Made by a program: the position numbers and the translations under genes. Source: Posidonia oceanica (Eukaryota; Streptophyta; Magnoliopsida; Alismatales; Posidoniaceae). From it: a DNA stretch of 64,000 bases. Each line of letters starts with the position of its first letter. The stretch's first letter is position 1. The notes under the pieces were generated by a model. That model was not told the DNA's origin and searched no databases. It saw nothing but the letters and a program-made list of their open reading frames with translations. Where the stretch lies: contig JAZBRS010000023.1 in NCBI GenBank assembly GCA_037176725.1, positions 31,987,001 through 32,051,000 on the forward strand, in the 5' to 3' direction. Of the stretch, positions 10,481 through 21,366 are shown piece after piece.

Positions 10481-12920
10481 TCATATGCCGGGCCTCATGG
10501 TAGCGCGCTTCGGCTTGGCGTCCAGTTGGATCATGTGAATCTCTGACTCAGAGCTAGCAAGCGCCGCAAGATAGAGGGAAGGAGAAACAGGCACAGAAAG
10601 ATCTTGGATAAGATCAGAAGGGTCCACCACAAACGTAGCAGACCCGAAGGGGAAGAGAGAATGCACACCTGAGGTCCCTGAGCTTCCCGGGCCAGAATGC
10701 CCCGGCAAAGGATGGTGGACGATGCTTGGATTGGGGGGAGCTGTCCCTAATGCATAGGAAGATGCTGACGGTGGGGTAGATGAAGATGCTGCCTCCCGTG
10801 TGTTGATACTGATGACCTTTCGGTCAATCAGGTCCTGCACGCCCCCCCGCAGAGTGTAGCAATTATTCGTCGAGTGCCCGACAACTTGACGACAATCACA
10901 GAAGTGATCCGTCCTATACCACCTTGGAAGAGGGTTTGGTGGTGGGTGGATTTCGGGGAGCGTAAGGAGCGACGCAACCTTAGGGAGGATGGCGCTCAGC
11001 GGCTCCACTAACTAAGTGTAGTGACGCTGCTGGTTGGGCCGTCTTTACCCTTGGTATTGTCCTTGCTGGACCGGTGCGGCTGAGTAGACCGGTCAGGCGG
11101 TGGTGGTGATCTGTGGTGTGTGAGGTGCACTAGGTGTGGGTGCATACACTACCTGATTCGGGCCATGCGGAGCTACCATGTGGACGGGAGCGGCAGGAGA
11201 GTCGACGTATGCAACTGTGATTCGCGGGGGATCCCTCCTTCTAGGGTTGTTGTTGTTGCCGCTGCCGTTGTTGTTGGTGTTGCTGCTGCCACCATAGCTG
11301 CTGCTGGGGGGAGGAGCTTGCTTGGCGAAGACGGAGAGTGCCGGAAAATTGCAGCTCCGAAGGGACCTCTCCATGCGTGTACCGACCCAAATCAAAGATG
11401 CAAAACTAGTGATAGCCTAGATGGCAAGTAGAGCCCCAGTAGATGGCTGCGCGCCTTGGATTACAATCTCGATAGATTCCTCGTCAGAGGGTCTATCGTG
11501 AACTTGTGCGGCAAGGGCGCACCAATGGCCGACGTACTCCCCGAACGGCTCGTTGTTTCTTTGCTTAAGAGCGTCAAGGTCCTCGGGCTTAGGGACCAAG
11601 TCAAGGTTGAAGGAGTACTATTCCAAGAACGTCCTGCCAAGGTCGTTCCAAGTCTTGATGGTGGCCATATCAAGTGATGTAAACCACTTGAGGGCCGGGC
11701 CAGTAAGACTCTTCTGAAACAGGCGGATTAACAACCTGTCATCAGCCTGAAGCTGAGCTAAGTCTTCGTAATACGCCTTCATATGGGCAATCGGGCAGCC
11801 CCTACCATTGTATTTATCAATGTCTAGGATTTTGAACTTTAGTGGGAGTACTGCCTCTAGAAAGCAACAGAGGTCCCGGAACTGGTAGGAGTGGAAGTCC
11901 GTGCCCTGCACTTGACGAAGTGCTTTCTCTAGAATGGCGAACCTGTCGTCGTTGGACTTTGGAGTTGCTGCCGAAGGTGATAGGGTAGTGGGGGCAGGGA
12001 CTACATACGCCGTTTGAGTCGCACTGAGGTGCTCCTCTAGATCCACCATCGTGTCGCCTGGTGATGCGACGGGATGGCCGGCGTATCCATGCAAATGTGC
12101 GGTGGGTGCTGTGGGTGGTGCAAAGTATGCAAGAGAAGGAAATTGCTGATGCACAGGATGAGAATATGCAGGATGTTGTGTAGTGAATTGTGGAGATTGT
12201 GGGAGCAACAGCCGCTGTAGTGGCACGGTGCCAGGCAGCAGGCCAGAGAAGTACTGTGCTCGAACCAACCCGAGGGGCTGCCCACCAGGTGGTGGAGGTG
12301 CATGCTGTGCAGTGAATGAAGTGTGTGCAGAGGGGGGAGGCTGCGCCCTTATCACTAGAGTAGAGAGCAGCTGGGGTGATGGCCGAAGCAGCAGTGCAGC
12401 AGGGAATGCCTGGAGAGCAGGAACAGGATGCAGAGGGATCTCAGGTGCAGAAGGAGCCAGAGAGGGGCAGGCAGACAGAGCCATGCCCTGAAATATCTGG
12501 GCAAGCTCCGCCAAGCACTAGTATCGCTCTTCAGGGGTCCCATCAATGGGAATGCTGAATTGCAGTGCCGACGGGGGACCAAATGCAAGAGGGGGACAGA
12601 GACTGTCTTGGAGGATAGGATCCTATGGCAGGAGTCGCCGCAGCAGGGCCAGTGCCATAGATATTATGGCCCTGGGAATCAGAAGGAGTCAGAACGGTCT
12701 CCAGAAAGCGAGAGGCAGTCACCAAGGTAGCCCCGGTGATAGGATCCGGAGGGGCATAGACTTGCCCAGACCCTATGGTACGCAGGGGTCCCCTAGATGT
12801 AAAGAGGGGAAACCCCGACGTCGTAAGGGGCATAGAAGGAGTCAAGACGGGAGTCGGAGGGACCGAAGTGGAAACCCCTGCAATTGTGGTGAGCAAAGGC
12901 TCGATGGCACGCTGGTCCAT
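10481..12920 (-). pseudogene. Gag polyprotein, element C
   Basis: Structural protein forming the particle. Start ATG at 12920 lies in TCAGCTATGGACCAGCG, matching the starts in A (46272) and B (52268). The N-terminal third is Pro/Ser/Thr/Gln-rich. The core at about 11900-11420 has YQFRDLCCF, IDKYNGRGCPIAHM, LIRLFQKSLTGPALKWFTSLD, EPFGEYVGHW and RPSDEESIEIVI, the conserved retrotransposon gag region. A single zinc knuckle of the C-x2-H-x4-H-x4-C kind follows (FCDC-RQVVGHSTNNC, with the first His replaced by Arg). Damage: a frameshift near 12540, TAG at 11618 (CAG in relatives) and stops near 11416, 11092 and 11010. Confidence 0.88.
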
Positions 12921-14095
12921 AGCTGATCGCGAGTGAGTAAGAATAGGGCTGCGACGGAAAGGTGAGGGATGACGCCTAGGAGGAGCTATAGTCGCAAAGG
13001 CGAATAGCTCAGAAGAGGAGGGTCGAGAACAGGTGACACAACAGAGGCATCAGTGAAGAGAAGCACTCAAGCTCCAACAAGGGAACTCGCTCACCGATCT
13101 CTATTGCAGACAAAGCAAACAGGTGTTAGAACCTGAAAGAAAAATGCAAATGTTTAGTTGGTGGTATGAATGCATTCATGCAAATGGTATGCTTTCTAGC
13201 ATGCTCTCTCTCACCAATCTAGTGTGTCCTAGTAGGTTGTCTACATTAGACTCACAAGTGTACGGGTCACTGACTCGGTCAGAAAGTAAGGCTCCCGTCT
13301 AGACCTTAGCCTAGAGGTCAGGTATAATGAGTGACGCAGTAGTGGCCTTGACCCTGCCGAGGCATGGGCTGTACCCTCTAGTAACACCGACACGACCCTT
13401 GACAAGGGGGGACAGACCGATCGACTCGCCCTGTGCCAAAGCAGCTGGACGAGAGACCAAGACTATCCTTCTCAGACTGATAGGTAGACTCAGATGAGAA
13501 GATGCATGCTTTATATGATGATTCATGCAAAATGATTAAAGTTTTTTAATCTTGCACGTTTTATTAATCCAAGGGGGTGAAGGTGTGTTGATGTCTCTAG
13601 TAAATCCTAGATTTGACTTTTACTTGCTGTTTTTAATTGCCAAGAGGGAGGGAGCAACCAGTCTCTAGTTGTCCTTAAGCCTAATGCAAAAGGGGAAGAA
13701 AACACCCAAACATGGCAAGCAAACAACACACAATCACTGCAAAAAGCATGGGCATGGCATGTGCATGTGTATGTGGACATGATAGTGGAAAAAGAAACAC
13801 TTAGCATGTCAAAAGGTAGGTATGCATGGAATGTGCAGGTGTAGTGGCATAGCAATTGTGTAAAACAAAGCATTTACCACTCAAAAGGCATGTATAGCGC
13901 GACAAGCAAGTATTTAGGCATGTATAATGCATAAATAAAGCAAGTAAAGGCAATGTAAGCGATAAGGCAAGTAAACAGGCACATGGCAGGTAATAAAGCA
14001 AAGAAGTAGGCATAAAGCAAGCAATAAAGCAAGGCAAGGCAAGCACAAGCAAAACAATGCAAGCGAAAAGCCAAAAGCGAAAGCCGGAGTCTGAA
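12921..14095 (-). promoter_or_regulatory. 5' leader of element C with conserved block and candidate splice acceptor
   Basis: About 1.2 kb between primer site and gag. The part at 13265-13550 is conserved with leaders of A (39535-39850), A copy 2 (45700-46030) and B (51675-52000): CTGAGTC, CAGTCTGAGAAGGA, GGTCTGTCCCCC, then a CCCC/GGGG stem-loop and a CACC-CGTTA block. Just before gag, TTTGTCTGCAATAG (AG at 13102-13101) is acceptor-like and sits where the other three leaders also have one. Such a leader could carry packaging or dimer signals; that is inference. Confidence 0.6.
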
Positions 14096-14113
14096 TCCCC
14101 AGCGGAGTCGCCA
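14096..14113 (-). promoter_or_regulatory. Primer binding site, tRNA-Arg
   Basis: Plus strand reads TCCCCAGCGGAGTCGCCA, which equals the last 15 bases of a plant tRNA-Arg plus CCA. On the element strand it is TGGCGACTCCGCTGGGGA, identical to the site of element A and one base from that of B. Six bases separate it from the LTR end at 14120. tRNA-Arg priming is known for Ogre/Tat elements. Confidence 0.88.
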
Positions 14114-14290
14114 CTTTCCTGTGACCATCCGCTGCTCAGGCCCCACGGCAGTTCTCCCAATGCTGCCATAGCTCGCGATGCGATCGTGCCGTGAGAAAGG
14201 GAGGGAAGTCGCGGTCAGCAGTGAATCCAAGGAGAAACTCGACTCGAAAACATCGGGAAAACGCGAATAAAATAAAGATAAGACAAAAGG

Positions 14291-14520
14291 GAGTCGCCAC
14301 CTAGTATATTGTCGGGAAGATGAGGAAAATCGAGGAAAAGCATAGAAAACAAGCAAATGAATGCAATGCTATGCATAAAGGATGACTCGTGCCTAGGAGG
14401 AGGGGAAAATGGTCACTGCAGGCCAGATAAAGGGTAAGGACTCCTATTACGTGCGGGGAAGGTGTTAGGCACCCCTGACACGCCCAAGGAATCGGTCTTT
14501 CTTGGCTAAACGCTCGCATG
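14291..14520 (-). promoter_or_regulatory. Conserved LTR core and internal primer-site-like nonamer, LTR C
   Basis: Contains AGAAAGACCGATTC, GGGGTGCCTAACACC (14473-14461) and TGGCGACTC (14299-14291) on the minus strand. The same block is found in LTRs A, B, D, E and F, although the rest of those LTRs is very different. Confidence 0.75.
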
Positions 14521-17500
14521 TACAGGATATCGGCAATGCTTGCCTAATTGCATGTCCAAGGGACGAGGAATGCTAATGCCATGCTATGCTTGCTAAAAGG
14601 TATGTCTGAATGCCTAAATGCCATGTATGTTGTGATTACTTGCCTAAATGTGTGTTCTAAGTGATGTGATGCACAAGGGAAGTAAACGTGCAACCTATGT
14701 GCTTAGTAGCACTGCTCGTGTTCCGAACCGGGCGAACCCTAGTTCGTGAGAACTCCAAGCAGTAAGCATCACTGCCCTAATGCAAATGTAGGCAACAAAA
14801 CAAAACGTCGGTAAAACCACGCAATGCAAGTGTACATGCAAAGGGGAAAAGGAGACAAGGGCAGAAAAGCCAAGTAAAACCACGCAATGCAAGTGTGAAA
14901 CAAGCAAAGGGGAAAGGAAACAAGGGCGGAAAACCCTAATCTACATGCATGAGAAAGCAGGGTGCGAAAACAATGCATGCAGTGCAAGTGGTAGGCAATA
15001 AGTGGTATGCAGTGATTCAGATGGGCTTATCTTGAGGATTTGAGGCCTGATCTGAAATAACTTTGGTTAGAATGGAAGGTCATTCAACCAGGAAGACCTG
15101 GGCAGTTAGATCGAGAAGATCCAACGGTCCGATCAAAAGTTATCCAGATTTCAAATTAGATGGCTCAAGGGCTAGAAAAAGTGATCTAAGTGGGGGGCCT
15201 AAGTGCAAAATGTCCCTAAGTGTGTGTGATGCAGGGTGTCCTACATGTAATGAGGCTAAGGGTGCTTAAATGGGTGCAAGGGAACTATATGCAAAGGCAT
15301 AAAGGTGTTATGCATGCAAGAATGCAAATGCAGGGACATAAGTGCAAATAAAATAACTGCAGGGGCCTATATGCAAAAACATGGCAAAAGGGCAATGCAA
15401 CAGGGCAAATGCATGCTAATAAGTAGATGCAATGATATGTGGGTGCAATGTATGCAAAAATACAAAGACAGGGACCTAAATGCAATTTAGGGAAAGTACA
15501 AGGGCCTACATGCAATGTGTGGCAAAAATGCAATGCAACATGGCAATTGCGTGCAAAAATGAGGATGCAGTAGAGCACTATGCAAGCAATGGTTAATGCA
15601 ACATTTGTGGCAAGATATGCATGCAATAATACAAGGACCCAAATGCAGTTTTCAAAAACATGTAGGGCCTAAGTACAATGCAAAATAGGTATGCAAGCAA
15701 GCAGCAGTTGGAAAATATGGACTGACATGCAATTCAGAAAAACTGTTGGGCTTTTAAAGCAATGTAATGTGGTTTAAAATGCAACTAACATGGCATTTAA
15801 ATGCATAAAGGACTAAAATGCAAATAAAACATGTTATTGGACTAAACAGCAATGCAATATGGTTTAAAACATGATTTATATGAATGATTGAATGTAGATT
15901 GGACTGGTATGCAATTATGACATTTTTCTGGATTTTTCTGCAATGCAATATAGTTAAAACAGGATTTAAATGAGTGATTCAAAGCAAAATGGACTTAAAT
16001 GCAATAATAACATTTTCCAGGGTTTTTATGCAATGTTAAAATGCAGAAACAAACAATTGATTCACAGCAAATGGACCTAAATGCAATTATAACATTTTTC
16101 TGATTTTTTAATGCAATGCAATAAGGTAAAATGCAAAAATAAATGATTGATTTACAACTGATTGGACTAACATGTAATTAAAATATCTTTTTGGATTTTT
16201 CTGCAATGCAATATAGTTAAAACAGAGATTTAAATGAAATCTAACTACTGATTGGACTAATATGCAAATAAAATAAAAGACAGGATGAATAATGCAATGT
16301 AATAAGGTAAACATTGAAATTAAATGAATGCTAACAATTGAAATGGAGGACTCAGATGCAAATAAACTAAAACAGAGTATTTAAATGCAATGCAATAAGG
16401 TTTAAATGCAAAATTAAATGAAACATCAATCAACAATGGACTGCAAAGCAAATAAAATAAACTTGGGGGCTTTATTGCAATGCAGTATGATAAATATGCA
16501 AATTAAATGATTTCTATCAACTGATGCTGGACTTAAGTGCAATTTAAATTAAATAGAAGACTTAAATGCAATGCAGTAAAGATAAAATGCAAAATTAAAT
16601 CAAACTTCAACCAACAGAGGACTGATTTGCAAAAATAAATAACTTGTGGAATTAAATGCAATGTAATAAGGTAAACAAACAGAAATTAAATAACTTCAAT
16701 TGAAATTGGACCTAAAAGTAAATAAAATAAACTACTGTAATTAATTTCAATGCATCAAACCAAAATAAAAGCAGAACTTTACTTAGCTATAGTTCTACAG
16801 TAAAGGTCGGGCTGCTGCCTCCTGAGCCGGAGAAGAAGGGTTGGCCCTATGGTTTGACAGGCGTGCAGCGGTGCGGAGGGGTCCAGAGGCTGAAGGGGAG
16901 TCATGCGGAGGCTCCAGTGGGTTCGGCGGTGCATGATGGCGGTTGGAGCAGCCTGGCGACGCAGCGGAGTTACTGCAGAGGTTGCTAAGGGTCGTGCGGG
17001 CGCTGCAGGCATCGGCGGCGCAAGCGGAGCATGGGGCTGTGCTCCTGGGACTCCAGTGGGGCTTAAGGGGCGATCGGCTGAAGTAGAGTAGGCCGGGAGC
17101 ACAGCGGCGCGGCGGAGGCTCGCTAGGGAAGAAGACTGTAGCGGTGGAGGCAAAATGCCGCTACAGGGCCCTAAACTAGGTTCTAAAAGGTTGGGAAGCA
17201 AGAGGGGATCTAAATTAAACTAAAAGCAAGGTTGGTTACCTGTGTGCGCGGTCGGCGCGGTCCACCGACCTCAGTGGCTTGTAGTGTGGGTGGCAAAGGC
17301 CACGGCGGTGCTGCGGAGGGCGACGGAGGCACACGGTGATCGGAGGATGCTCCTGGGGTCGCGAGGATGCTTCGGTGCTGCCCAGAAGCGAGCTTGGTGC
17401 ACTGAAGCTAGGATTCGGATTTTTGGGTGCAGCCTGAGGATTTCTGGGTCCTCTGGTGGACTGTGGCTCTCCAGGCTGCTGGTGGACATCCCTCTGTGTT

Positions 17501-18129
17501 GGTGGAGGTCCGGTGAGTGTGGAGAGGTGGCTATATTGGGGTGGCGCAGGCTCTGGAGTGAGGTGGAAGTTTTTGGACTAAAATGGCGCACTAGTGTTTG
17601 TGGTGGAATGTGGAGGTTGCTGGGTGTGTGGCAGTGAACTGGGTGTTGGGTGAGGAGGCTGGGCGTTCAGTGAGTGAGCTGGGGGAGTTTGGGAGGCTGG
17701 TGAGGACTGTGGTGCTGGGAAGGCAAGGGAGTTTGCAGTGGAGGTGGAGATGGGTTCTGGAGGCTCTGTCGGGGGTTTTGGGCTGTGATGCTGGGGAATT
17801 TTTGGGTTCGTGAGGCTCTAGAGGTGTTCTAGGTGTGTGTAGGAAAACTCTGGAGGTTCGAATTGCAACCGAGAGGGGAGAATGCAGGTCTGGGGGTGTA
17901 TGGGTTCTGGTTGGCAGTGAGGAGGTCAAGGCTGCTGGCAGAGCATGGGGGAAGGCTGGCATGGGTCGTGGCAGGCCAAGGAGGGTGATGGAGGTCGTGG
18001 GTGGCTGTCAGGAGGTTTGAAAATGGAGGGAAGGTGATGGGAGGGGGTGGCTGTCGTTAGTGCTGCTGGCTGCTGAAGAAAGGAAGAAGAGGAGGGAATG
18101 AAGAAAGGAGAAGCTAGGGCAGTGGGTTG

Positions 18130-18430
18130 GGCTGTGAGGAATGGAAAACAAGAAGAAAAATGAAAAGAAAAGGAGGAGATAGGTTGGGCCGGATGTGTGG
18201 AAGAAAAAAGAAAAGAAGGAAAGAAAGAAGGAAAGGGAAGGAAGAAAGAAAGAAAAGAAGTGAAGGAGAAAAAGGAAGTTGGGCTTGTGTGGGAAATAAA
18301 AAAAAGGAAAAAAAAAGGAAGAAGGGGAGAAGAGTTGTGTTGGGCTGAATTGGTTTAAAAAGTAGGGAAAGAAAATAGGAGATGAAGGGAGAAAAGGAAA
18401 GGAAAGAAAAAAGGAAAGAAAAGGGGGGAA
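18130..18430. repeat. Purine-rich low-complexity tract in LTR C
   Basis: Almost pure A/G on the plus strand (GAAAGAAAGAAAAGAAG-like). Comparable tracts occur in LTR E (44000-44340) and, as pyrimidines, in LTR F (26650-26980 and 27730-27850), next to the telomere-like tract or GC-rich part. It yields Lys/Glu-rich frames that are not genes. Confidence 0.6.
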
Positions 18431-18479
18431 GGTGGATTGGGCTTGGCCTTGTGGGGGATTTTGGTGTTTGGTTTGGTTT

Positions 18480-19010
18480 TGGGATTTGGGTTTGGAAGTG
18501 GTTTAGGGTTTGAGGCTTTGAATGGGTTTAGGGTTTTGAGGGTTTAGGGTTTTGGTTTGGGGTTTGGTTATGGGAATAGGTTTTTGGGAGTGGTTTTTTT
18601 TTTTTATACCCTAACCTACTACAACTTAACGGATTTTTTTCTTCAGGAAATCCCACAGGTCATAGGTTCGAAACCTGTGGGCTGCACGAAAGGGAAATTA
18701 ATCCCATGCAAGAAAGAGTGGGAAAATCCCACTCAATATGCGCTGAGCGGGTTTCGAACCTACGTCAAGAGAGGGTAGTGGAGGTGACCCAACCACTACG
18801 GTAACCATTACGGTTATTTTGGGAGTGGTTTAGGGTTTAAGGCTTTGAATGGGTTTAGGGTTTAGGATTTTGGATGGGTTTAGGGTTTAGGGTTTAAGGT
18901 TTTGAATGGGTTTAGGGTTTAGGATTTTGGATGGGTTTAGGGTTTTGGTTTGGGGTTTGGTTTTGGGAATAGGGTTTTGGGAGTGGGTCCCTAGGGTTTA
19001 GCTAGGGTTT
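18480..19010. repeat. Degenerate telomere-like (telobox) tract at the start of LTR C
   Basis: Around a dozen TTTAGGGTT-type motifs (complement AAACCCTAA) mixed with GGTTTTGG and GAATGGGTTTAGGG units. It lies within the first 200-730 bases of the LTR. Similar C/A-rich tracts occupy the same place in LTRs A (36270-36470), F (26150-26650) and B (47905-48010), so this belongs to the LTR and is not an interstitial telomere. Confidence 0.7.
18594..18816 (-). mobile_element. tRNA-derived SINE inserted in LTR C
   Basis: Target-site duplication TTTTGGGAGTGG flanks it (18582-18593 and 18817-18828). The minus strand starts TAACCGTAATGGTTACC, with an A-box-like GTAGTGGTTGGGTCACC and a perfect B box GGTTCGAAACC (complement of 18750-18760), and ends in poly(A) (T run at 18594-18605). 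A second GGTTCGAAACC on the plus strand at 18665-18675 sits in the palindrome CCCACAGGT / ACCTGTGGG (18652-18680). About 220 bp with a 12-bp duplication indicates a fairly young LINE-mobilised insertion. It cannot encode protein and is not a tRNA gene: no cloverleaf. Confidence 0.85.
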
Positions 19011-19210
19011 AATCTGCGTTTAGTGAGTGTTTGACCTAGGGTTTTTCTAAGGTTTTGTGAGTGTGACCTAGTGCTTTTTCTACGGTTTTGGATTTGGGTT
19101 TTAAGTTTTTAATTTTCTGATTTTTTGTATGGGGGTTTTCTAGTGTTTGTATTGAAGCCACCAGAGAGAGATCCATTAAGCACAAAAATAAAAAAAATGG
19201 GGTGTCAACA

Positions 19211-21067
19211 CCCGCGAGCATTCCCTCGCATCCTCGTCCTTGCCACATAGCCCTCGAGTTGGCTCCACGAGCCTTCGGCCATCTCGTTGGCCAGAATTCG
19301 TCAACCGCCGGTGGCACAAAACGGAGGAGGTGGGTGGAGCTCCTCGAGCCACCGTTTTGCACGTTGATGGCCTGGTTGGATTCCTGGAAGCTTCCTCATG
19401 CTTCCCAGATCCTCCCCAGATTTTTAGGCCTCGTCCAAGCGGCGAGAAGCGGCGTTGAAGCCCGGTGAGCGGACTGCCAATTCAGCCGCCGGTGTGGCCG
19501 GCAATTGAGCTGCAACAGCACATCCTACCGACCGGACTTTGAGCCATTGCTCTGGCCAATTCAAAGCCCCATTATTTATGTTGATTATATGCTTGTGTTC
19601 CTGAATGATAGCTCTACATGTCTGTATGTTTAGTTTTTCATTTAGCTTAGCCTTGGGTTCTTGGTCCAGCCTTGAACATGGCTGTTTGGCCACCGGAGTT
19701 GCAGGTCAGCCGCTTATCTGACAGGTGACTGGGCTGCAACTTTAGGCAGCTTTCCGGCCAAGTTCAGGCCACTATACCTCGCAACCTATTTAGCCGTTTG
19801 CCAGTTTGAATGTATGTTTTTGTTCGTGTTTATGCCTGCTTCACTTCTATGCATTCGATTTCCAGTTTTACATCGATTTTCTGCCCCGATCTTAGCAATG
19901 AAAGCCACTGCTTGGAACACTGCATATGGCTGGGCCGCCTGTCTGAATGACGACCCATCTGGGCGCCCCTTTGGATGGCGACTTGGTTTGCAGTCCAAGT
20001 GGCAAGTGGTGAGCGAGCCACCAGTCCGCCGCTTTGTCGGCTTCCTTGTGTGATTTGCTTTTATGTCGATTTCGACGTTTGGGTTATCATCTGTGTTTCC
20101 AATGCTATTTTAGTCTTTAAATCTGCCCTATCTTTATGCTTCTTTCTTGGCAATGATGGCTGCTATGCGGGGAGCATGATCTGTGCCTCTGCCGCTGCCT
20201 CAAACGGCGACAAGCACCGTCGCCTAGTCAATAGCCGGCCATGCACTTAACCTGATAGCATCCCTAGCCACCTCCTTGTCGTTTTGCCATTTCCTTTTCC
20301 GACTTGCTTGCATTGATTTGGATGCCGGAACTTGTTATCTGTCTTTTCCAAGTTCTAGTTTTCAACTTCGCATTGTTTCTGCTCCTTTCTCGTGGTAATG
20401 ATTGCTGCAGTCTGGGGTGTGTGGTCCGCACGTCTGTCGCTTGCCTTATCGGCGACCAGCGCCGTCGCTTGCAGCACAGGTGACCACATACTGATCCAGG
20501 CAGTGTGCTTAGCTATCCTGATCGTTGCCTTCCCCTGGTTCTTTTCTGTGTTTATGTTTTTAGTTTTGTCTCCCCTTACTGTTTATCACCCCTTTCCGAT
20601 GTTTTGGTTTTCGTCATCCATATTCAAGCATGGTTTTTGCTTAAGCATTTCATGGTTTATAAAATGCATGTTGCATACCGCCTTAGGCGAATATAAACCA
20701 GCGTTTTACGCCAACATTTAGCCATACAAAAGCGGAAAGTCAAGAAAGACCGATTCCTCAGGCGTGTCGGGGGTGCCTAACACCTTCCCCGCATGTAATA
20801 GGAGTCCTTACCCTTTCTTTGGACCCGCATTGACCCCTTTGCCTTCATCCTTGGCACGAGTCATATATTTTGCATAGCATTGCATCCATCTATGTGTTTT
20901 CTATGCTTTCCCCGATTTTCCTCGTCTCCTGATTAAATAGACTAGGTGGCGACTCTGATTTGTCTTATCGTTTTGTTTTTCCCTCCTCTTCGCGTCTCTC
21001 CATCCGTGAAGTTCCTCTTCTCTTTCGAACCCCCTCTGGTTCGGATCTGCGGGATCAGGCATTCACA
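19211..21067 (+). mobile_element. Right part of an older Tat-type LTR (D), target of element C
   Basis: GC-rich LTR-like sequence (GGAGGTGGGTGGAGC near 19327, as in LTR A at 37265) leads to the conserved core AGAAAGACCGATTC, GGTGCCTAACACC (20772-20784) and TGGCGACTC (20947-20955). It ends ATTCACA at 21067, after which no primer site follows, so this is a 3' or solo LTR end. The expected duplication GTAGG (21068-21072) cannot be checked because the left end lies beyond the window. TATAAAATG near 20658 could be a TATA box. Confidence 0.75.
20740..20955 (+). promoter_or_regulatory. Conserved LTR core and internal primer-site-like nonamer, LTR D
   Basis: GGTGCCTAACACC at 20772-20784 and TGGCGACTC at 20947-20955, with CCCGATTTTCCTCGTC and AATAGACTAGG between them, as in the other five LTRs. 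Confidence 0.75.
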
Positions 21068-21366
21068 GTAGGATAGGAGCAGCTTTTGCTAGTGCACATA
21101 GGAGAGAGTCACTTTGCCACACATTAAGCGTTCTGGGTGAGCATATAGAATAGTTTTATTTCAGTTGTTTATTAGATTTAAATCTGTTGTTTTTGCTTGG
21201 ATTTAGTTTTTTTTTAAAAAAAGAGGTAGCTAGGTTCAAGATGTTACAAATTATCTCGCTTAACCTCTTAACGTCTTTGTCAAAAGTCATGTTAGGATAT
21301 TTAGACAAAGCATGACTCTAGAGGTGACTCGTAAAAACTTTAGAGGTGGTTGCCACCAACTTCTAC
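21068..21366. other. Unassigned DNA between LTR D and the LINE
   Basis: About 300 bases, AT-rich, without an ORF or repeat that I recognise. It is probably the older DNA into which LTR D and the LINE inserted. Confidence 0.4.

Larger units (their letters stand above)
1..19210 (-). mobile_element. Element C: Tat/Ogre-type Ty3/gypsy retrotransposon, minus strand, partial
   Basis: Seen: in minus-strand order, LTR (19210-14120), tRNA-Arg primer site, leader, gag, protease, RT, two RNase H domains, integrase, PMD gene and a hairpin-rich 3' region. The 3' LTR and left target duplication lie before base 1. The right flank after the LTR is CCCGC at 19211-19215. It interrupts LTR D, whose right part resumes at 19211. 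The second, archaeal-type RNase H and long LTRs place it in the Tat lineage. Coding regions carry scattered stops, mostly CAG or CAA changed to TAG, and frameshifts, so it is not autonomous now. Element B is the close plus-strand relative used throughout for comparison. Confidence 0.9.
14120..19210 (-). mobile_element. 5' LTR of element C (about 5.1 kb)
   Basis: The element strand begins TGTTGACACCCCATTT (complement ending at 19210) and ends GGTCACA (complement starting at 14120). In LTR order it has a telomere-like tract (19000-18480), a purine-rich tract (18430-18130), a GC-rich part (about 18000-16800) with a donor-like CAGGTAACC at 17239, a long TGCATTGCATTT-rich region (16750-15280), a two-copy repeat of about 75 bases (14990-14790), and the conserved GGTGCCTAACACC core (14473-14461) and TGGCGACTC copy (14299-14291). 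A SINE sits at 18594-18816. No coding function is seen. Confidence 0.88.

Noticed and set aside
4117..12920. Endogenous pararetrovirus or retrovirus
   Set aside because: Integrase with DD35E, LTRs, tRNA-Arg site and dual RNase H fit a Tat retrotransposon; no movement, coat or envelope protein was recognised.
13874..14356. 160-codon minus-strand frame spanning the LTR end and primer site of C
   Set aside because: It crosses the LTR/primer-site boundary, and the hydrophobic content comes from low-complexity leader sequence.
18650..18800. tRNA gene or tRNA pair (two GGTTCGAAACC motifs)
   Set aside because: No cloverleaf; poly(A) tail and 12-bp duplication show a SINE.
18480..19010. Interstitial telomere
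   Set aside because: Motifs are degenerate and the same tract occurs at the same place in other LTRs.
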